Below are positions 46,934 to 55,694 of a stretch of DNA of 64,000 bases, one piece after another. The notes beneath the pieces are model-generated. The model did no database searches. It saw only the letters and a program-made list of their open reading frames with translations, and was not told where the DNA came from. Origin of the DNA: Citroniella saccharovorans. Lineage in GTDB: Bacteria; Bacillota; Clostridia; Tissierellales; Peptoniphilaceae. Position 1 is the first letter of the stretch. Each line of letters starts with the position of its first letter. The stretch spans positions 1 through 64,000 of the forward strand of contig NZ_JAYKOT010000001.1 of the NCBI RefSeq assembly GCF_035481615.1, in the 5' to 3' direction. The translations under genes and the position numbers were made by a program.

Positions 46934-48163
46934 TTATTGAACTTTTGTCCAAGCTTTTTCCATAACTTCGTCTACGCTGTCTGTGCTAGTTATTAGACCA
47001 AGTCTTATATATTTTCCAATAACTTCTTTTAGTGTTCTTTCTGTCATTTCGTCTGATAGACCAAATTGTAGTGAGTTATTTAACATAACATTCATTTCAT
47101 AATCTCCACTGTTCCATCCTTGGTCGATAAGCATTTTAGTTGCTTCTTCTGGATTTTCACGCATATATGAGTGTGCTTTTTGAACAGCTTGAGTTATTTT
47201 CTTAGCTATCATAGGATTTTGTTTAACAAATGTTCCATTCATAAATACTACGCAGCAATTTTGATTTGCAAAGTCACTATCAAGTAATGATCTTATACAT
47301 TTTAATTTGCCTTCTTTTACTAGGTGGTAAGCAAATGTATCACTTAAAAGAGCAGAAGAAATTTCTCCTCTTTCCATAGCTGCTATACAAGCATCTGCTG
47401 CTACAGGAGTAAGAGTTACTTCACTTTGAGGATTAATTCCATCAGCATCTAGTAAAATACTTGTAATATTATAGTCAGATGCACCTATTCCATTTGGAAC
47501 TGCAATGCTAGTGCCTTTTAAATCTTTTGTGCTATTATATTTGCTATCAGCTAGTACATAAAGTGATTTACAACCAATATGTGCTCCACCAACAAAAGTT
47601 AAATCTACACCATTTGTAATAGGAACTAAGTTTTTAGCAATATGTCCTACAGCTATAGTAGCTTGTCCAGTACCTATTGCTTCTAGAGATGAAGTTCCCT
47701 TAACTCCTTCGGATTCAAATCCTGCTTCCTTGTAATATCCAAGATGGTCAGCAACTGTAGGGCCAGAAGTACATCCGTCTTCCATATAGAACTTAACAGG
47801 TTTTCCATAAGCTGGTTCTTTTTTCATTTCTTCAAGTTCTTCAGCTGTTGGAGTAAGATCTTTATTAGCTAAATCTATTTTTCTATCTGGAACATCTATT
47901 GGAACAAACATTGCTTCCCATTTTCCTGAAGTTGAAGCTTCAAATGAATCCATATGTTCCTTTTGTTCATTAACTTCTACATCGTCAACTTGACCAACTG
48001 TTGGGTCGATTTTAGCTTCTTCTTCGCTATCCGCCTTTTTCCTATCGCCCATTGTTTCTTCTGTCTTTGGTTTTTCAGCTCCATTATTTGTCTTGTCTTT
48101 TGGTCCACAAGCAGTTAATAATAGTGATGAAAGTAGTAGGTAGCATATAATTTTCTTTTTCAT
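46934..48163 (-). CDS. ABC importer substrate-binding lipoprotein (SsuA/TauA/NMT1-like)
   Basis: 409 residues. Signal peptide with lipobox LLLTAC (cysteine at 19), an acidic spacer of about 80 residues, then a two-lobe binding domain. GTGQATIAVGHIAKNLVPI (about 164-182), LKGTSIAVPNGIGASDYNI (near 219-237) and DACIAAMERGEISSALL (near 261-277) are typical of the nitrate/sulfonate/taurine/thiamine-precursor superfamily. Several cysteines in the mature domain (CTSGP, GCKS, NQNCCVV) are unusual for the family. The ligand is unknown. Last of three genes with the ATPase and permease. Confidence 0.88.
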   Translation of the reverse strand: MKKKIICYLLLSSLLLTACGPKDKTNNGAEKPKTEETMGDRKKADSEEEAKIDPTVGQVDDVEVNEQKEHMDSFEASTSGKWEAMFVPIDVPDRKIDLANKDLTPTAEELEEMKKEPAYGKPVKFYMEDGCTSGPTVADHLGYYKEAGFESEGVKGTSSLEAIGTGQATIAVGHIAKNLVPITNGVDLTFVGGAHIGCKSLYVLADSKYNSTKDLKGTSIAVPNGIGASDYNITSILLDADGINPQSEVTLTPVAADACIAAMERGEISSALLSDTFAYHLVKEGKLKCIRSLLDSDFANQNCCVVFMNGTFVKQNPMIAKKITQAVQKAHSYMRENPEEATKMLIDQGWNSGDYEMNVMLNNSLQFGLSDEMTERTLKEVIGKYIRLGLITSTDSVDEVMEKAWTKVQ

Positions 48164-48205
48164 AATTCCTCCTATTTTTAAATATATATTTTATAAGCAA
48201 AATGC

Positions 48206-48988
48206 CTATAAGCCAGATTGATTTGAATTACTAAAATGAAGTTCATCTAGAATTCTTTTTCTATATTCAATAAATTTATCTGATGCCCTATCTCTATTAG
48301 ATGGTAGATCAATTTTTATATCATCGACAACTCTACCAGGATTGGTATCTAAAACTATAACTCTGGTACTCATATAAATAGCTTCATCTATATCATGAGT
48401 TACCATAAGAACAAGTTGCTTTCTCTGTTTCCACATTCTTAGAATTTCATCCTGCATATTCATCCTTGTAAAAGCATCAAGTGCCCCTAAAGGTTCATCT
48501 AAAAGGAGTATTTCAGGTTCGTTAATTAAAGACCTTACAAGTGCGACTCTTTGTGCCATCCCACCTGAAAGTTGTCTAGGATAGTCATCTTTAAAATTTT
48601 CAAGGCCGATAACTTTTAACATCCTATCAAGCCTTTCATCGTTTTTTTTCAAAACTCCCCTAACTTTTAAGCTAAAGGCAATATTATCCTCAACAGTTAG
48701 CCAAGGAAATAAGGTTGGATTTTGAAAAACCATTCCTCTATCTGGAGATGGACCCTTAACTTCCTTACCATCAACTAAAACTCTTCCAGATGTTGGATAA
48801 ATAAGTCCTGCAACTAGCTTTAATATAGTAGATTTTCCGCAGCCAGAAGGGCCAACTAAACTTACAAACTCTCCTTCATTTAGCTTTAAAGAAATATTGT
48901 GAAGAGCGTGGGTTACTGTATCATGTTCTATTTTAGCAAATGACTTATTTACATTTTCTAAATATAGGGTAGTAGTATTATTCTCCAT
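48206..48988 (-). CDS. ABC importer ATPase (SsuB/TauB-like)
   Basis: 260 residues. Walker A GPSGCGKST near 43-51, signature LSGGMAQRVALVRSL near 140, Walker B LLLDEPLGALDAFTR near 163-177 and the H-loop VTHDIDEA. The Walker B tail and DPxR-type end match sulfonate/nitrate importers. Stop and start overlap the permease gene by one base, so it is coupled to it. Confidence 0.92.
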   Translation of the reverse strand: MENNTTTLYLENVNKSFAKIEHDTVTHALHNISLKLNEGEFVSLVGPSGCGKSTILKLVAGLIYPTSGRVLVDGKEVKGPSPDRGMVFQNPTLFPWLTVEDNIAFSLKVRGVLKKNDERLDRMLKVIGLENFKDDYPRQLSGGMAQRVALVRSLINEPEILLLDEPLGALDAFTRMNMQDEILRMWKQRKQLVLMVTHDIDEAIYMSTRVIVLDTNPGRVVDDIKIDLPSNRDRASDKFIEYRKRILDELHFSNSNQSGL

Positions 48989-50049
48989 TATTTTCCCTCC
49001 CCAACTTGCCAGCGTAATAAGTAGCTTTTAATTTTATTTAATCCCTTTGTTACAATAATAAATACTATACAGATTATTATTAAAGCTGCAAACATTTTGT
49101 CGTAACTAGCCCATGATTTTTGCCAAGTCATATACCAGCCAAGTCCAGACTTAACACCTAGCATTTCAGCAATAAGAATTGATACGCAAGCTGAACTCAT
49201 AGCTTGAGTACATCCTTGTAGGATTGAAGGAACAGCTCCTGGTATAGCTATTTTAGAAATAAGCTGTTTAGAAGTAGCACCAAGAGTTCTAGCTGCCTCA
49301 AAGTAATCCTTATCTACATTAGAAATTCCAGTTATGGTTGCAACAGTTACTGCAAACCATGAACCTAGTGCAATGATAAAAACAGATCCAGCATAAAGTG
49401 ATGAAGCTATAACCATCATAATAGGAACCCAAGTTGCAGTTGGTATAGGTCCAAGTATGCTTATGATTGGACTTACCCAGTAGTGAACTCTTTTAGAATA
49501 TCCGCAAAGAATACCAGTGATTAAGCCTAGTACTACTCCTATAAAATATCCTAAGAAGAGCAAAATAAGTGTATTTTTTGCACAGTCAAGAAGAAGTTTG
49601 TAATCTCCTATCCCAGCATTTAATATAAGATTTACACAAGGAACAAAGGGCTGAGTTAGAACCCCTGTTTTAAGTGTAAGATAATCATAAAAAGCTAAAA
49701 ATAAAAGAATTCCAGTATAAAGTGGAGCATTGTAGCGAACTTTTTCAAATGTGCTAGGATTATTAGCTCTCTTTTTAAAAAGTCCATAAAGCAAATATAT
49801 TGAGTAAAGACCTAAAAGACAAATAATAAAGTAAATATAGGTCATAGGATTTGGATTAATTGAATTATCTGGAATTAGAGTATATTCGAGAATACAAATA
49901 ATTCCAGATATATATGGTAATTTTAAAAAAAGAGCATCAATTATTTTATCTTTTTTAGTTTTTTTCTTACTTTCAAGTTTAATAAGTTCATTTCTGCTCA
50001 AATTATTATATTCTAATTCATTTTTATTATTTTTATCTAAATTTTCCAA
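48988..50049 (-). CDS. ABC importer permease (SsuC/TauC-like)
   Basis: 353 residues, longer than the usual 250-270 because of an N-terminal cytoplasmic stretch rich in Lys/Asn (1-40) and about three extra membrane segments (45-130). The standard BPD_transp_1 domain follows with the EAA loop EAARTLGATSKQLISKIAIPG (about 250-270). First gene of the operon. A strong promoter lies 40 bp upstream. Confidence 0.9.
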   Translation of the reverse strand: MENLDKNNKNELEYNNLSRNELIKLESKKKTKKDKIIDALFLKLPYISGIICILEYTLIPDNSINPNPMTYIYFIICLLGLYSIYLLYGLFKKRANNPSTFEKVRYNAPLYTGILLFLAFYDYLTLKTGVLTQPFVPCVNLILNAGIGDYKLLLDCAKNTLILLFLGYFIGVVLGLITGILCGYSKRVHYWVSPIISILGPIPTATWVPIMMVIASSLYAGSVFIIALGSWFAVTVATITGISNVDKDYFEAARTLGATSKQLISKIAIPGAVPSILQGCTQAMSSACVSILIAEMLGVKSGLGWYMTWQKSWASYDKMFAALIIICIVFIIVTKGLNKIKSYLLRWQVGEGK

Positions 50050-50085
50050 AAATAAACCTCCTTAAAAACTTTTATGTTAAAACCT

Positions 50086-50114
50086 ATTATATTCTTACGT
50101 CCAACAATTGTCAA
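50086..50114 (-). promoter_or_regulatory. Promoter of the SsuABC-type operon
   Basis: On the minus strand TTGACA (50109-50114), a 17-bp spacer and TATAAT (50086-50091), a perfect consensus. The -35 overlaps the motif CAATTGTCAAG (50105-50115), which resembles half-sites of the palindrome at 50220-50262. Confidence 0.85.
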
Positions 50115-50219
50115 GAATGTTCTAATTGAATAGAATATTTATAATTTCAGTTGTCAATTAAAATAAAAGATGATTTTTTTAATAATTTTAAGATTTTTTT
50201 AAGTTTAAAAATTAAATTT

Positions 50220-50262
50220 AATGTCAATTATTTAAAAGTAATGTTTTAAAATAATTGACATT
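50220..50262 (+). promoter_or_regulatory. Palindromic operator overlapping the FtsX-operon promoter
   Basis: AATGTCAATTATTT (50220-50233) and AAATAATTGACATT (50249-50262) form a perfect 14-bp inverted repeat. The right arm contains TTGACA, the -35 of the plus-strand promoter. Another half-site, TTGTCAATTA, lies near 50151-50160. A repressor bound here would block the promoter, and repeated half-sites across the divergent region suggest shared control of both operons. The regulator is not encoded in this window. Confidence 0.65.
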
Positions 50263-50283
50263 AATATTCTATTGTGGGATAAT
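50255..50283 (+). promoter_or_regulatory. Promoter of the FtsX-type/DUF4418 operon
   Basis: TTGACA (50255-50260), a 17-bp spacer and GATAAT (50278-50283), about 30 bp before the TTG start, whose ribosome site is CGGAGGTAAG. Confidence 0.85.
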
Positions 50284-50311
50284 TCTCATATAATTTATCG
50301 GAGGTAAGATA

Positions 50312-51514
50312 TTGAGAAATTTAACTCTAATCTACAACAATATTAAAAGAAGAAGATCGCAGTCACTACTAACAGTTCTTATTGTTTCAATAACTATTTT
50401 TATATTTACTTTAATTTTTGCAAGTCTAATACTAATAAGTGATGGTTTAAAAATTACAAATGAACAACTGGGAGCAGACCTTATGGTAATTCCAAAATAT
50501 GCCAGCATAGAAAATAGAGAGCTGCTTTTTACAGCTTATCCAGAAAATGTTTATATGCCAAAAGAAATATATGACGATGTAAAAAAACTTGATGGAATAA
50601 AAAATATTTCTAGCCAATTTTTTTCTCAAACCCTTGAACTTTCTTGCTGTGAACCTGGAGAGGAAGTTAGGATTGTTGGAATTGATCCAAATACAGACTT
50701 TATAGTATCATCTCATTTAGAAAATGATGCGGACTTTTCAGATGCTGATGATTTAGTTCTTGGTAGCAATTTTGATGAAAGTCTTGTTGGAGAAAAATAT
50801 CTAATTCTAGGACATTCTTTTAATGTTAAAGCCAAGACCAAGGCAACTGGAACTGGCATGGATTATACCATTTTTCTAAATATTGATACACTTAGAAAAA
50901 TAAGCGGCGAATCACTCTTAGCTGAAAATCTCTGGAAAGACAAAGATCCAAGTAACTTTATTTCAAATATTTTAGTAAAGCTTGAAGATGGTTATAGTGC
51001 GGAAGATTTTGAGAAGGAATTAGAAAATAGTGGAATTGATGCAAAGGTCGTTTTAACTGGTGAAACAATAAAGGGTCTTCAAAATCAAATGAAGGCCGTT
51101 ATAAAGGTACTTATATTTGTATGGCTTGGTTCACTAATTATAACTATCTTATCCCTATTTGGTAGATTTAACTCACTAGTAAACTCTAGGAAGAAAGAAA
51201 TTGGACTACTTAGAGCACTTGGTTTTAGAAAAAGTCAAATATTTCTTCAAATGTTTGGAGAATGTTCTTTAATGGCTTTTATTGGAGGCCTTATAGGCAG
51301 TATATCTGCCAGCCTCTGTATGAATATGATACTAGATATGATTAAAAATTCGTTTAGTTTATCGCCTGGAATTTGGAATTTTAAAACTAATCTTATAAGT
51401 ATTATAGCTGGAATATTACTCTCTTTAATTATCGGATTTATATCCTCAATATATCCAATTAAAAAAAGCGTATCACTTGATCCAAGAGAAGCTATCACGC
51501 AAGGGGAAATATAA
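50312..51514 (+). CDS. FtsX/MacB-type ABC permease
   Basis: 400 residues from a TTG start. One N-terminal membrane segment (about 17-43), a large extracytoplasmic domain (about 45-260) and three C-terminal segments (about 265-395), the FtsX/LolE topology. GLLRALGFRKSQIFLQMFGE (about 297-316) is the coupling motif. Such proteins are not channels but mechanotransmitters used in lipoprotein, peptide or antibiotic handling. The stop overlaps the start of the ATPase gene. Confidence 0.88.
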   Translation: MRNLTLIYNNIKRRRSQSLLTVLIVSITIFIFTLIFASLILISDGLKITNEQLGADLMVIPKYASIENRELLFTAYPENVYMPKEIYDDVKKLDGIKNISSQFFSQTLELSCCEPGEEVRIVGIDPNTDFIVSSHLENDADFSDADDLVLGSNFDESLVGEKYLILGHSFNVKAKTKATGTGMDYTIFLNIDTLRKISGESLLAENLWKDKDPSNFISNILVKLEDGYSAEDFEKELENSGIDAKVVLTGETIKGLQNQMKAVIKVLIFVWLGSLIITILSLFGRFNSLVNSRKKEIGLLRALGFRKSQIFLQMFGECSLMAFIGGLIGSISASLCMNMILDMIKNSFSLSPGIWNFKTNLISIIAGILLSLIIGFISSIYPIKKSVSLDPREAITQGEI

Positions 51515-52173
51515 TGAAAGAAATATGTAGATTAGAAAATATAGTAAAAAAATTTAATATGGGTGAAGAAGTTACTCCCCTATACAATTTAAATCTAACC
51601 GTAAATGAGGGTGATTTTATAATTATAGAAGGCCCTTCAGGAAGCGGTAAAAGTACCCTTCTTTACCTTATTGGAACCCTACTTAAAGCTGACCAAGGTA
51701 AATACTTCTTTGAAGGAAAAAATATAGATGAGTATAATGATTCAGGGCTTTCAAATATTAGAGCTAGAAAGATTGGCTTTTTATTTCAAGAATCTAACCT
51801 AATTCAAGCCCTAACTTTAAGACAAAATATAGAGTTTGTTAGCAAAGAAAAGAAAATAGATTCTAAAGAATTAACAGATTTACTTAAAAAACTAGGTCTA
51901 GATGACAGGGAAAATTTCCTACCCTTTCAGCTTTCAGGTGGTCAAAGAAGAAGGGCTGGTCTTGCTAGAAGTATAATTTGTAAGCCAAAACTTATTTTAG
52001 CTGATGAACCTACAAATGACCTTGATCAAAAATGGTCGGATGTCGTTATGAATCTACTCGTAGAAAAAACTAAAGAAAATTCAGCTGTAGTTATGGTAAC
52101 TCACAACAAAGATTTAATTAAATTTGCTAGTAAATCTTACCTACTTAAAGATGGATCTTTGAAAAATATATAA
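51514..52173 (+). CDS. ABC ATPase partner of the FtsX-type permease (LolD/MacB-like)
   Basis: 219 residues. Walker A GPSGSGKST near 37-45, Q-loop FLFQESNLIQALT, signature LSGGQRRRAGLARSI near 141 and Walker B LILADEPTNDLD near 161-172. Length and the ADEPT motif place it in the LolD/FtsE/MacB subfamily. Overlaps the permease gene by one base and precedes the DUF4418 gene by 14 bp. Confidence 0.92.
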   Translation: MKEICRLENIVKKFNMGEEVTPLYNLNLTVNEGDFIIIEGPSGSGKSTLLYLIGTLLKADQGKYFFEGKNIDEYNDSGLSNIRARKIGFLFQESNLIQALTLRQNIEFVSKEKKIDSKELTDLLKKLGLDDRENFLPFQLSGGQRRRAGLARSIICKPKLILADEPTNDLDQKWSDVVMNLLVEKTKENSAVVMVTHNKDLIKFASKSYLLKDGSLKNI

Positions 52174-52187
52174 AAGGAGTTGAAAAA

Positions 52188-52595
52188 ATGAAAAAAATTT
52201 TAGGAATAATTCAAATTATTGCTTCTTTATTGTTAATTGGTGCATCTAGAATTTGGGCTCCAGTTTGCGATAAAAAACTTGAATTAGTAAGTGGAAAAAA
52301 TGTAAATATGAAATGTTTTTATGCAGACAAGTTAGGACTTGTTCTAGCATTTTTAATAATAGTAGTTTCTATTCTTTTACTTATGAGTAAAGTTGAATTT
52401 AAAAAATTTTATTTTTTAAATCTAGTTTTAGCCTGTCTTTTATTTTTAACTTTTACTAATATTATCGGTGTATGTATGAATCCTAGTATGCCATGTAACA
52501 AAACTGCACTTTGGGGTAAAATCGCAGCAGGAGTAGTTGCAATTTGTAGTCTTTTTGGTTTATTTAGTGGAAAAAGTGATCAGCTTCCTAGCTAA
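52188..52595 (+). CDS. DUF4418-family small membrane protein
   Basis: 135 residues with four predicted membrane segments (about 5-24, 49-66, 74-93, 108-125). Conserved-looking cysteines lie in APVCDKKLEL near 23-32, MKCFYADKLG near 43-52 and GVCMNPSMPCNKTALWGK near 93-110, all near membrane edges on one side. I place it in DUF4418 from the APVC...MKC pattern; no function is established. Encoded directly after an FtsX-type ABC pair, as part of the same operon. Paired cysteines suggest thiol or metal chemistry, which is inference. Confidence 0.72.
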   Translation: MKKILGIIQIIASLLLIGASRIWAPVCDKKLELVSGKNVNMKCFYADKLGLVLAFLIIVVSILLLMSKVEFKKFYFLNLVLACLLFLTFTNIIGVCMNPSMPCNKTALWGKIAAGVVAICSLFGLFSGKSDQLPS

Positions 52596-52637
52596 AAATA
52601 AGCTTTTGTGCTAATATATACCAGATTAAAAAATAAA

Positions 52638-52747
52638 GGCTCTTTGTCAAATAGTGTTGATGAAGAGAAAAGTAACTATCAAATGGCTCAGACAAAAGTG
52701 TCTGGGCCATTTTCAATATACTGAAACTTTTCAAAGACCAAAATTAT
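52638..52747 (+). mobile_element. Remnant of an ISL3-family element (left end only)
   Basis: 110 bp matching the left end of the ISL3 element (56763-56872) with two differences, including the terminal inverted repeat GGCTCTTTGTCAAATAGTG and the last codons of the transposase. The match stops abruptly at 52747. It contains the hairpin GGCTCAGACA-AAAG-TGTCTGGGCC, which may now terminate the DUF4418 operon. Confidence 0.9.
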
Positions 52748-52902
52748 GGACTAATAGCTTTTTTATTTTCAAATCAATCTATAATAAACTCTGAATAATT
52801 TCAATTGAAACTAATATTTAAATATCTTATAATTAAGCCAATGACATCCATTATCATTTACACCTATAAAAATATTTTCATACCTTTACATACAGGAGGA
52901 CA

Positions 52903-53643
52903 AATGAATTTTATTAATATAAATAAAGATGAGAAAAAAGTTATATTACTTATTCATCCAATGTTATTTACTAGCGAGGCTATTAAGAGTTTAATTGCAG
53001 ACAAGATGCCAAAGGATTCTAGGATTATTATTCCCGAAATGGCAGGCCACGGCAGGTCTAAGGAAAGCTTTCTTTCTGTTGAAATTGAAGGAGAAAAAAT
53101 TTATGCCTACTTAGTTGATGAAGGTATAGGCGAAATTGATTAGGCCTTTGGTGTTTCTTTAGGTGGAGTTGTTTTATTAAGTCTATTAAACAAAAAGGAT
53201 TTGGAAATTAAAAAATATATTTCTGAAGGTTGCAGCCTATCTCAAGGATCTCTATTCTTAGAAGAATTTTTAAAAACTTTGTTCTTTCAAAGCACAGGCA
53301 TGCCCTTAGAGACAAATCTTACGCAGTTGACCTTATAAGCAAAATTTATGGTGACGACCTTAGTAAGGTTTTGGTGGATTCTTTTATCGCTATGGATAAG
53401 GAAAGTATTAAAAACATTATCCATGCTTGTGCCTATGTTAGGCTTCCACTTCTTTCTAAAGACGACCAAGAGAAGTGTATTTTCTGCTATGGATCTAATG
53501 ATAAAAGCTTAAATATTGCCAAGAAAGCTATGAGAAGAAATTTCAAAAACAGCCTAATGAAAATTTGGAAGGGATATAGTCATTGTAATAAAATTATCCT
53601 AGACAATGAAAGGTATTGTAAGTTTTTAATAAGTCAGCTTTAA
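52903..53643 (+). pseudogene. Broken alpha/beta-hydrolase gene
   Basis: Start ATG with ACAGGAGGACAA upstream (52903). VILLIHPMLFTSEA gives the oxyanion region, EMAGHGRS follows, and the nucleophile elbow GVSLGG comes just after an in-frame TAG stop (GEID-stop-AFGVSLGG, stop at about 53142). A second lesion is five A at 53272-53276, where six would keep the frame into NFVLSKHRHALRDKSYAVDL. The late part has the CIFCYGSNDKS...GYSHC pattern (acid and catalytic His). Two independent lesions, beside an IS remnant, argue for a real pseudogene. Confidence 0.8.
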
Positions 53644-53686
53644 ATTTTCTGATGCTTAAGTTAGCTTGGGCAAGTGGACTTTACTA

Positions 53687-53715
53687 TTGTTATAAAAAAT
53701 TTTATATGATATAAT
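53687..53715 (+). promoter_or_regulatory. Promoter of the cobalamin importer operon
   Basis: TTGTTA (53687-53692), a 17-bp spacer and TATAAT (53710-53715), just upstream of the riboswitch. Confidence 0.8.
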
Positions 53716-53735
53716 TATTCTCAATAGAATATACA

Positions 53736-53900
53736 AGGAAGTAGGTGGGAGTCCTACACAGTGCCGCTATGGTGTTTGCTTTTGCATCAGTCCAATACTT
53801 GTTTTTACGATTTTTACCTCGGTTCAAGGTAAGGCGTTTTTTTATTCTAAATTTTTTTCGAAAGGAGTAATGTTTTTGTTGTTATGCCTTTGGAAGGCTG
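53736..53900 (+). ncRNA. Cobalamin riboswitch
   Basis: GGAAGTAGGTGGGAGTCCTA followed by CACAGTGCCGC matches the cobalamin aptamer core (GGTGaaAgTCC...CagtgCCGC). AGTCCAATACTTG downstream matches the second conserved segment (AGTC..gAtACctG). A hairpin, TTACCT...AGGTAA, with a following T run (to about 53847) may be the terminator, and GCCTTTGGAAGGC lies closer to the start codon. Its presence points to cobalamin or cobinamide as the substrate of the importer downstream. Confidence 0.75.
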
Positions 53901-53922
53901 GAAAATGTAAACGGAGGTTTAG

Positions 53923-54936
53923 ATGAATAAAAGACTTATATTCTTAACACTTATATTCTTGCTTCCAATTATATTTTTCCTTTGTATTTTTTTCGGTAGT
54001 GTACACTTGGACTTTGCTGATGTTATAAGTGGAATAGTTAGCTTTATTAAAAACAATTTCTCTATCGACACTTCAAGTCGAATACAGTTAATTATTTTTA
54101 AAATAAGAGCACCAAGACTTTTAATGGCCTTTTTGGCTGGTGGAGTTTTGTCCATAGTTGGTCTTTTGATGCAGACTATTACAAAAAATCCTCTGGCCGA
54201 GCCTTATGTCCTAGGGGTTTCAGCTGGTGCTTCATTAGGAGCAGTGGCTGCAATTGTCCTTGGATGGTTTAGGTTTTTTGGACCCTTTAATGTTTATTTG
54301 GCATCTTTTATTGGAGCTAGTCTTGCAACAGTTTTAGTTATTTTTTTACAAGGCAGGAGCCAGGATACTATTCGTTTGGTTCTAGTAGGCATGGGAGTAA
54401 ATGCATTTTTTACATCTTTGACTACATTTTTAATTTATTCATCGCGAAACGAAGCCCAAGTTAGGTCAGCAATGTTTTGGACAACAGGAAGTCTGTCTGG
54501 CATTCACTTTAAAGATCTGTTTCCAGTAGCCTTTGGTCTGGTTATATTGATTTTATTTTACAGACTAATTATTAAAGAGCTAGACCTTTTGTTACTAGGT
54601 CACCAGGCGGCAAAGAATTTAGGCTTAAATTTATTTAGACTTCAAGTCTATTTGATTATAGTAAGTTCCCTTGCCATTGCTTTAGTAGTTTCAAAGGTTG
54701 GAGTAATAGGTTTTGTAGGCCTAATTGTTCCTCACATTTCTAGAAAAATAATTGGAGTAAAACACGAAGACCTTTTGTGGACTTCTATTCTTCTTGGAGG
54801 AATGGGCCTTATGGTTGTAGATACTTTTGCTCGAACAGTATTTTCACCAAATGAACTTCCAATTGGAGTTATGACAGGTATTATTGGAGCGCCAATATTT
54901 ATTTCCATTTTAAACTCAAGGGAGAAGAATATATGA
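53923..54936 (+). CDS. btuC: Cobalamin/siderophore-type ABC permease (BtuC/FecCD family)
   Basis: 337 residues with about ten membrane segments, the BtuC fold. Motifs RAPRLLMAFLAGGVLSIVGL (about 65-84), NPLAEPYVLGVSAGASLGA (about 92-110) and GLIVPHISRKIIG near 267-279 are diagnostic of FecCD permeases. Ribosome site CGGAGG. Its stop overlaps the ATPase start by 4 bp. The upstream riboswitch favours a corrinoid substrate over an iron chelate. Confidence 0.88.
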   Translation: MNKRLIFLTLIFLLPIIFFLCIFFGSVHLDFADVISGIVSFIKNNFSIDTSSRIQLIIFKIRAPRLLMAFLAGGVLSIVGLLMQTITKNPLAEPYVLGVSAGASLGAVAAIVLGWFRFFGPFNVYLASFIGASLATVLVIFLQGRSQDTIRLVLVGMGVNAFFTSLTTFLIYSSRNEAQVRSAMFWTTGSLSGIHFKDLFPVAFGLVILILFYRLIIKELDLLLLGHQAAKNLGLNLFRLQVYLIIVSSLAIALVVSKVGVIGFVGLIVPHISRKIIGVKHEDLLWTSILLGGMGLMVVDTFARTVFSPNELPIGVMTGIIGAPIFISILNSREKNI

Positions 54937-55679
54937 TTATCCAAATAAAAAACCTGGATTATATTATTAAAGACAAGAAAATTCTAAATAATATTAATCT
55001 AAGCCTTGAAGGAAAGAAGATAATTGGCATCTTAGGACCAAATGGGTCAGGAAAGACAAGTCTTTTAAAACATATTTATAGGGAAATAGACACTGAGGGA
55101 AAAATTTTTGTTGATGGAGTGGACATAAGCACAATCAATAGTCGAAAATTTTTTCAAAAAGTTAGTGTCCTTACTCAATTTCAAAAGGAAATGGATCTGA
55201 ACCTCAGGGTTGAAGAGGTTCTTTTAATGGGCAGGTATCCTTATAAAAAATTTTTTTCCAGCTATGATGACCAAGACTATAAATTAGTTGACCAAGCTAT
55301 AAAAAACCTAAAGCTAAAGGACCTAAGAACCAGGTCAGTTAAAAACCTATCTGGCGGTGAGTTTCAAAGAGTGATGTTGGCCAAGGCATTAGTCAGCCAA
55401 CCTCAATTAATAATTTTAGACGAACCGACTAATCACTTAGATATAAAATACAAGGTGGAACTTATGGAGACATTAAAAAAATTTAATGCCCTATGTCTAA
55501 TAAGTTTACATGACTTGGAAATGGCAGTGAAATTTTGTGACGAAATTATAATTTTGAAAGAGGGAAAACTTATCCACCAAGGTCAACCAAAGACTATATT
55601 AACTGAAGAACTATTATTAGAAACATTTTCAATAAACTACAAAATATTGAGAAATCCGGAATTTATTATCTATTATTAA
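54933..55679 (+). CDS. btuD: Cobalamin/siderophore-type ABC ATPase (BtuD/FepC family)
   Basis: 248 residues. Walker A GPNGSGKTS near 33-41, signature LSGGEFQRVMLAKAL near 133-147, Walker B LIILDEPTNHLDIKY and H-loop SLHDLEMA. ALVSQPQLIILDEPTNHLDI is typical of the FepC/BtuD class. Second gene of the operon. Confidence 0.9.
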   Translation: MIIQIKNLDYIIKDKKILNNINLSLEGKKIIGILGPNGSGKTSLLKHIYREIDTEGKIFVDGVDISTINSRKFFQKVSVLTQFQKEMDLNLRVEEVLLMGRYPYKKFFSSYDDQDYKLVDQAIKNLKLKDLRTRSVKNLSGGEFQRVMLAKALVSQPQLIILDEPTNHLDIKYKVELMETLKKFNALCLISLHDLEMAVKFCDEIIILKEGKLIHQGQPKTILTEELLLETFSINYKILRNPEFIIYY

Positions 55680-55694
55680 TACAAGGAGGAAGAA

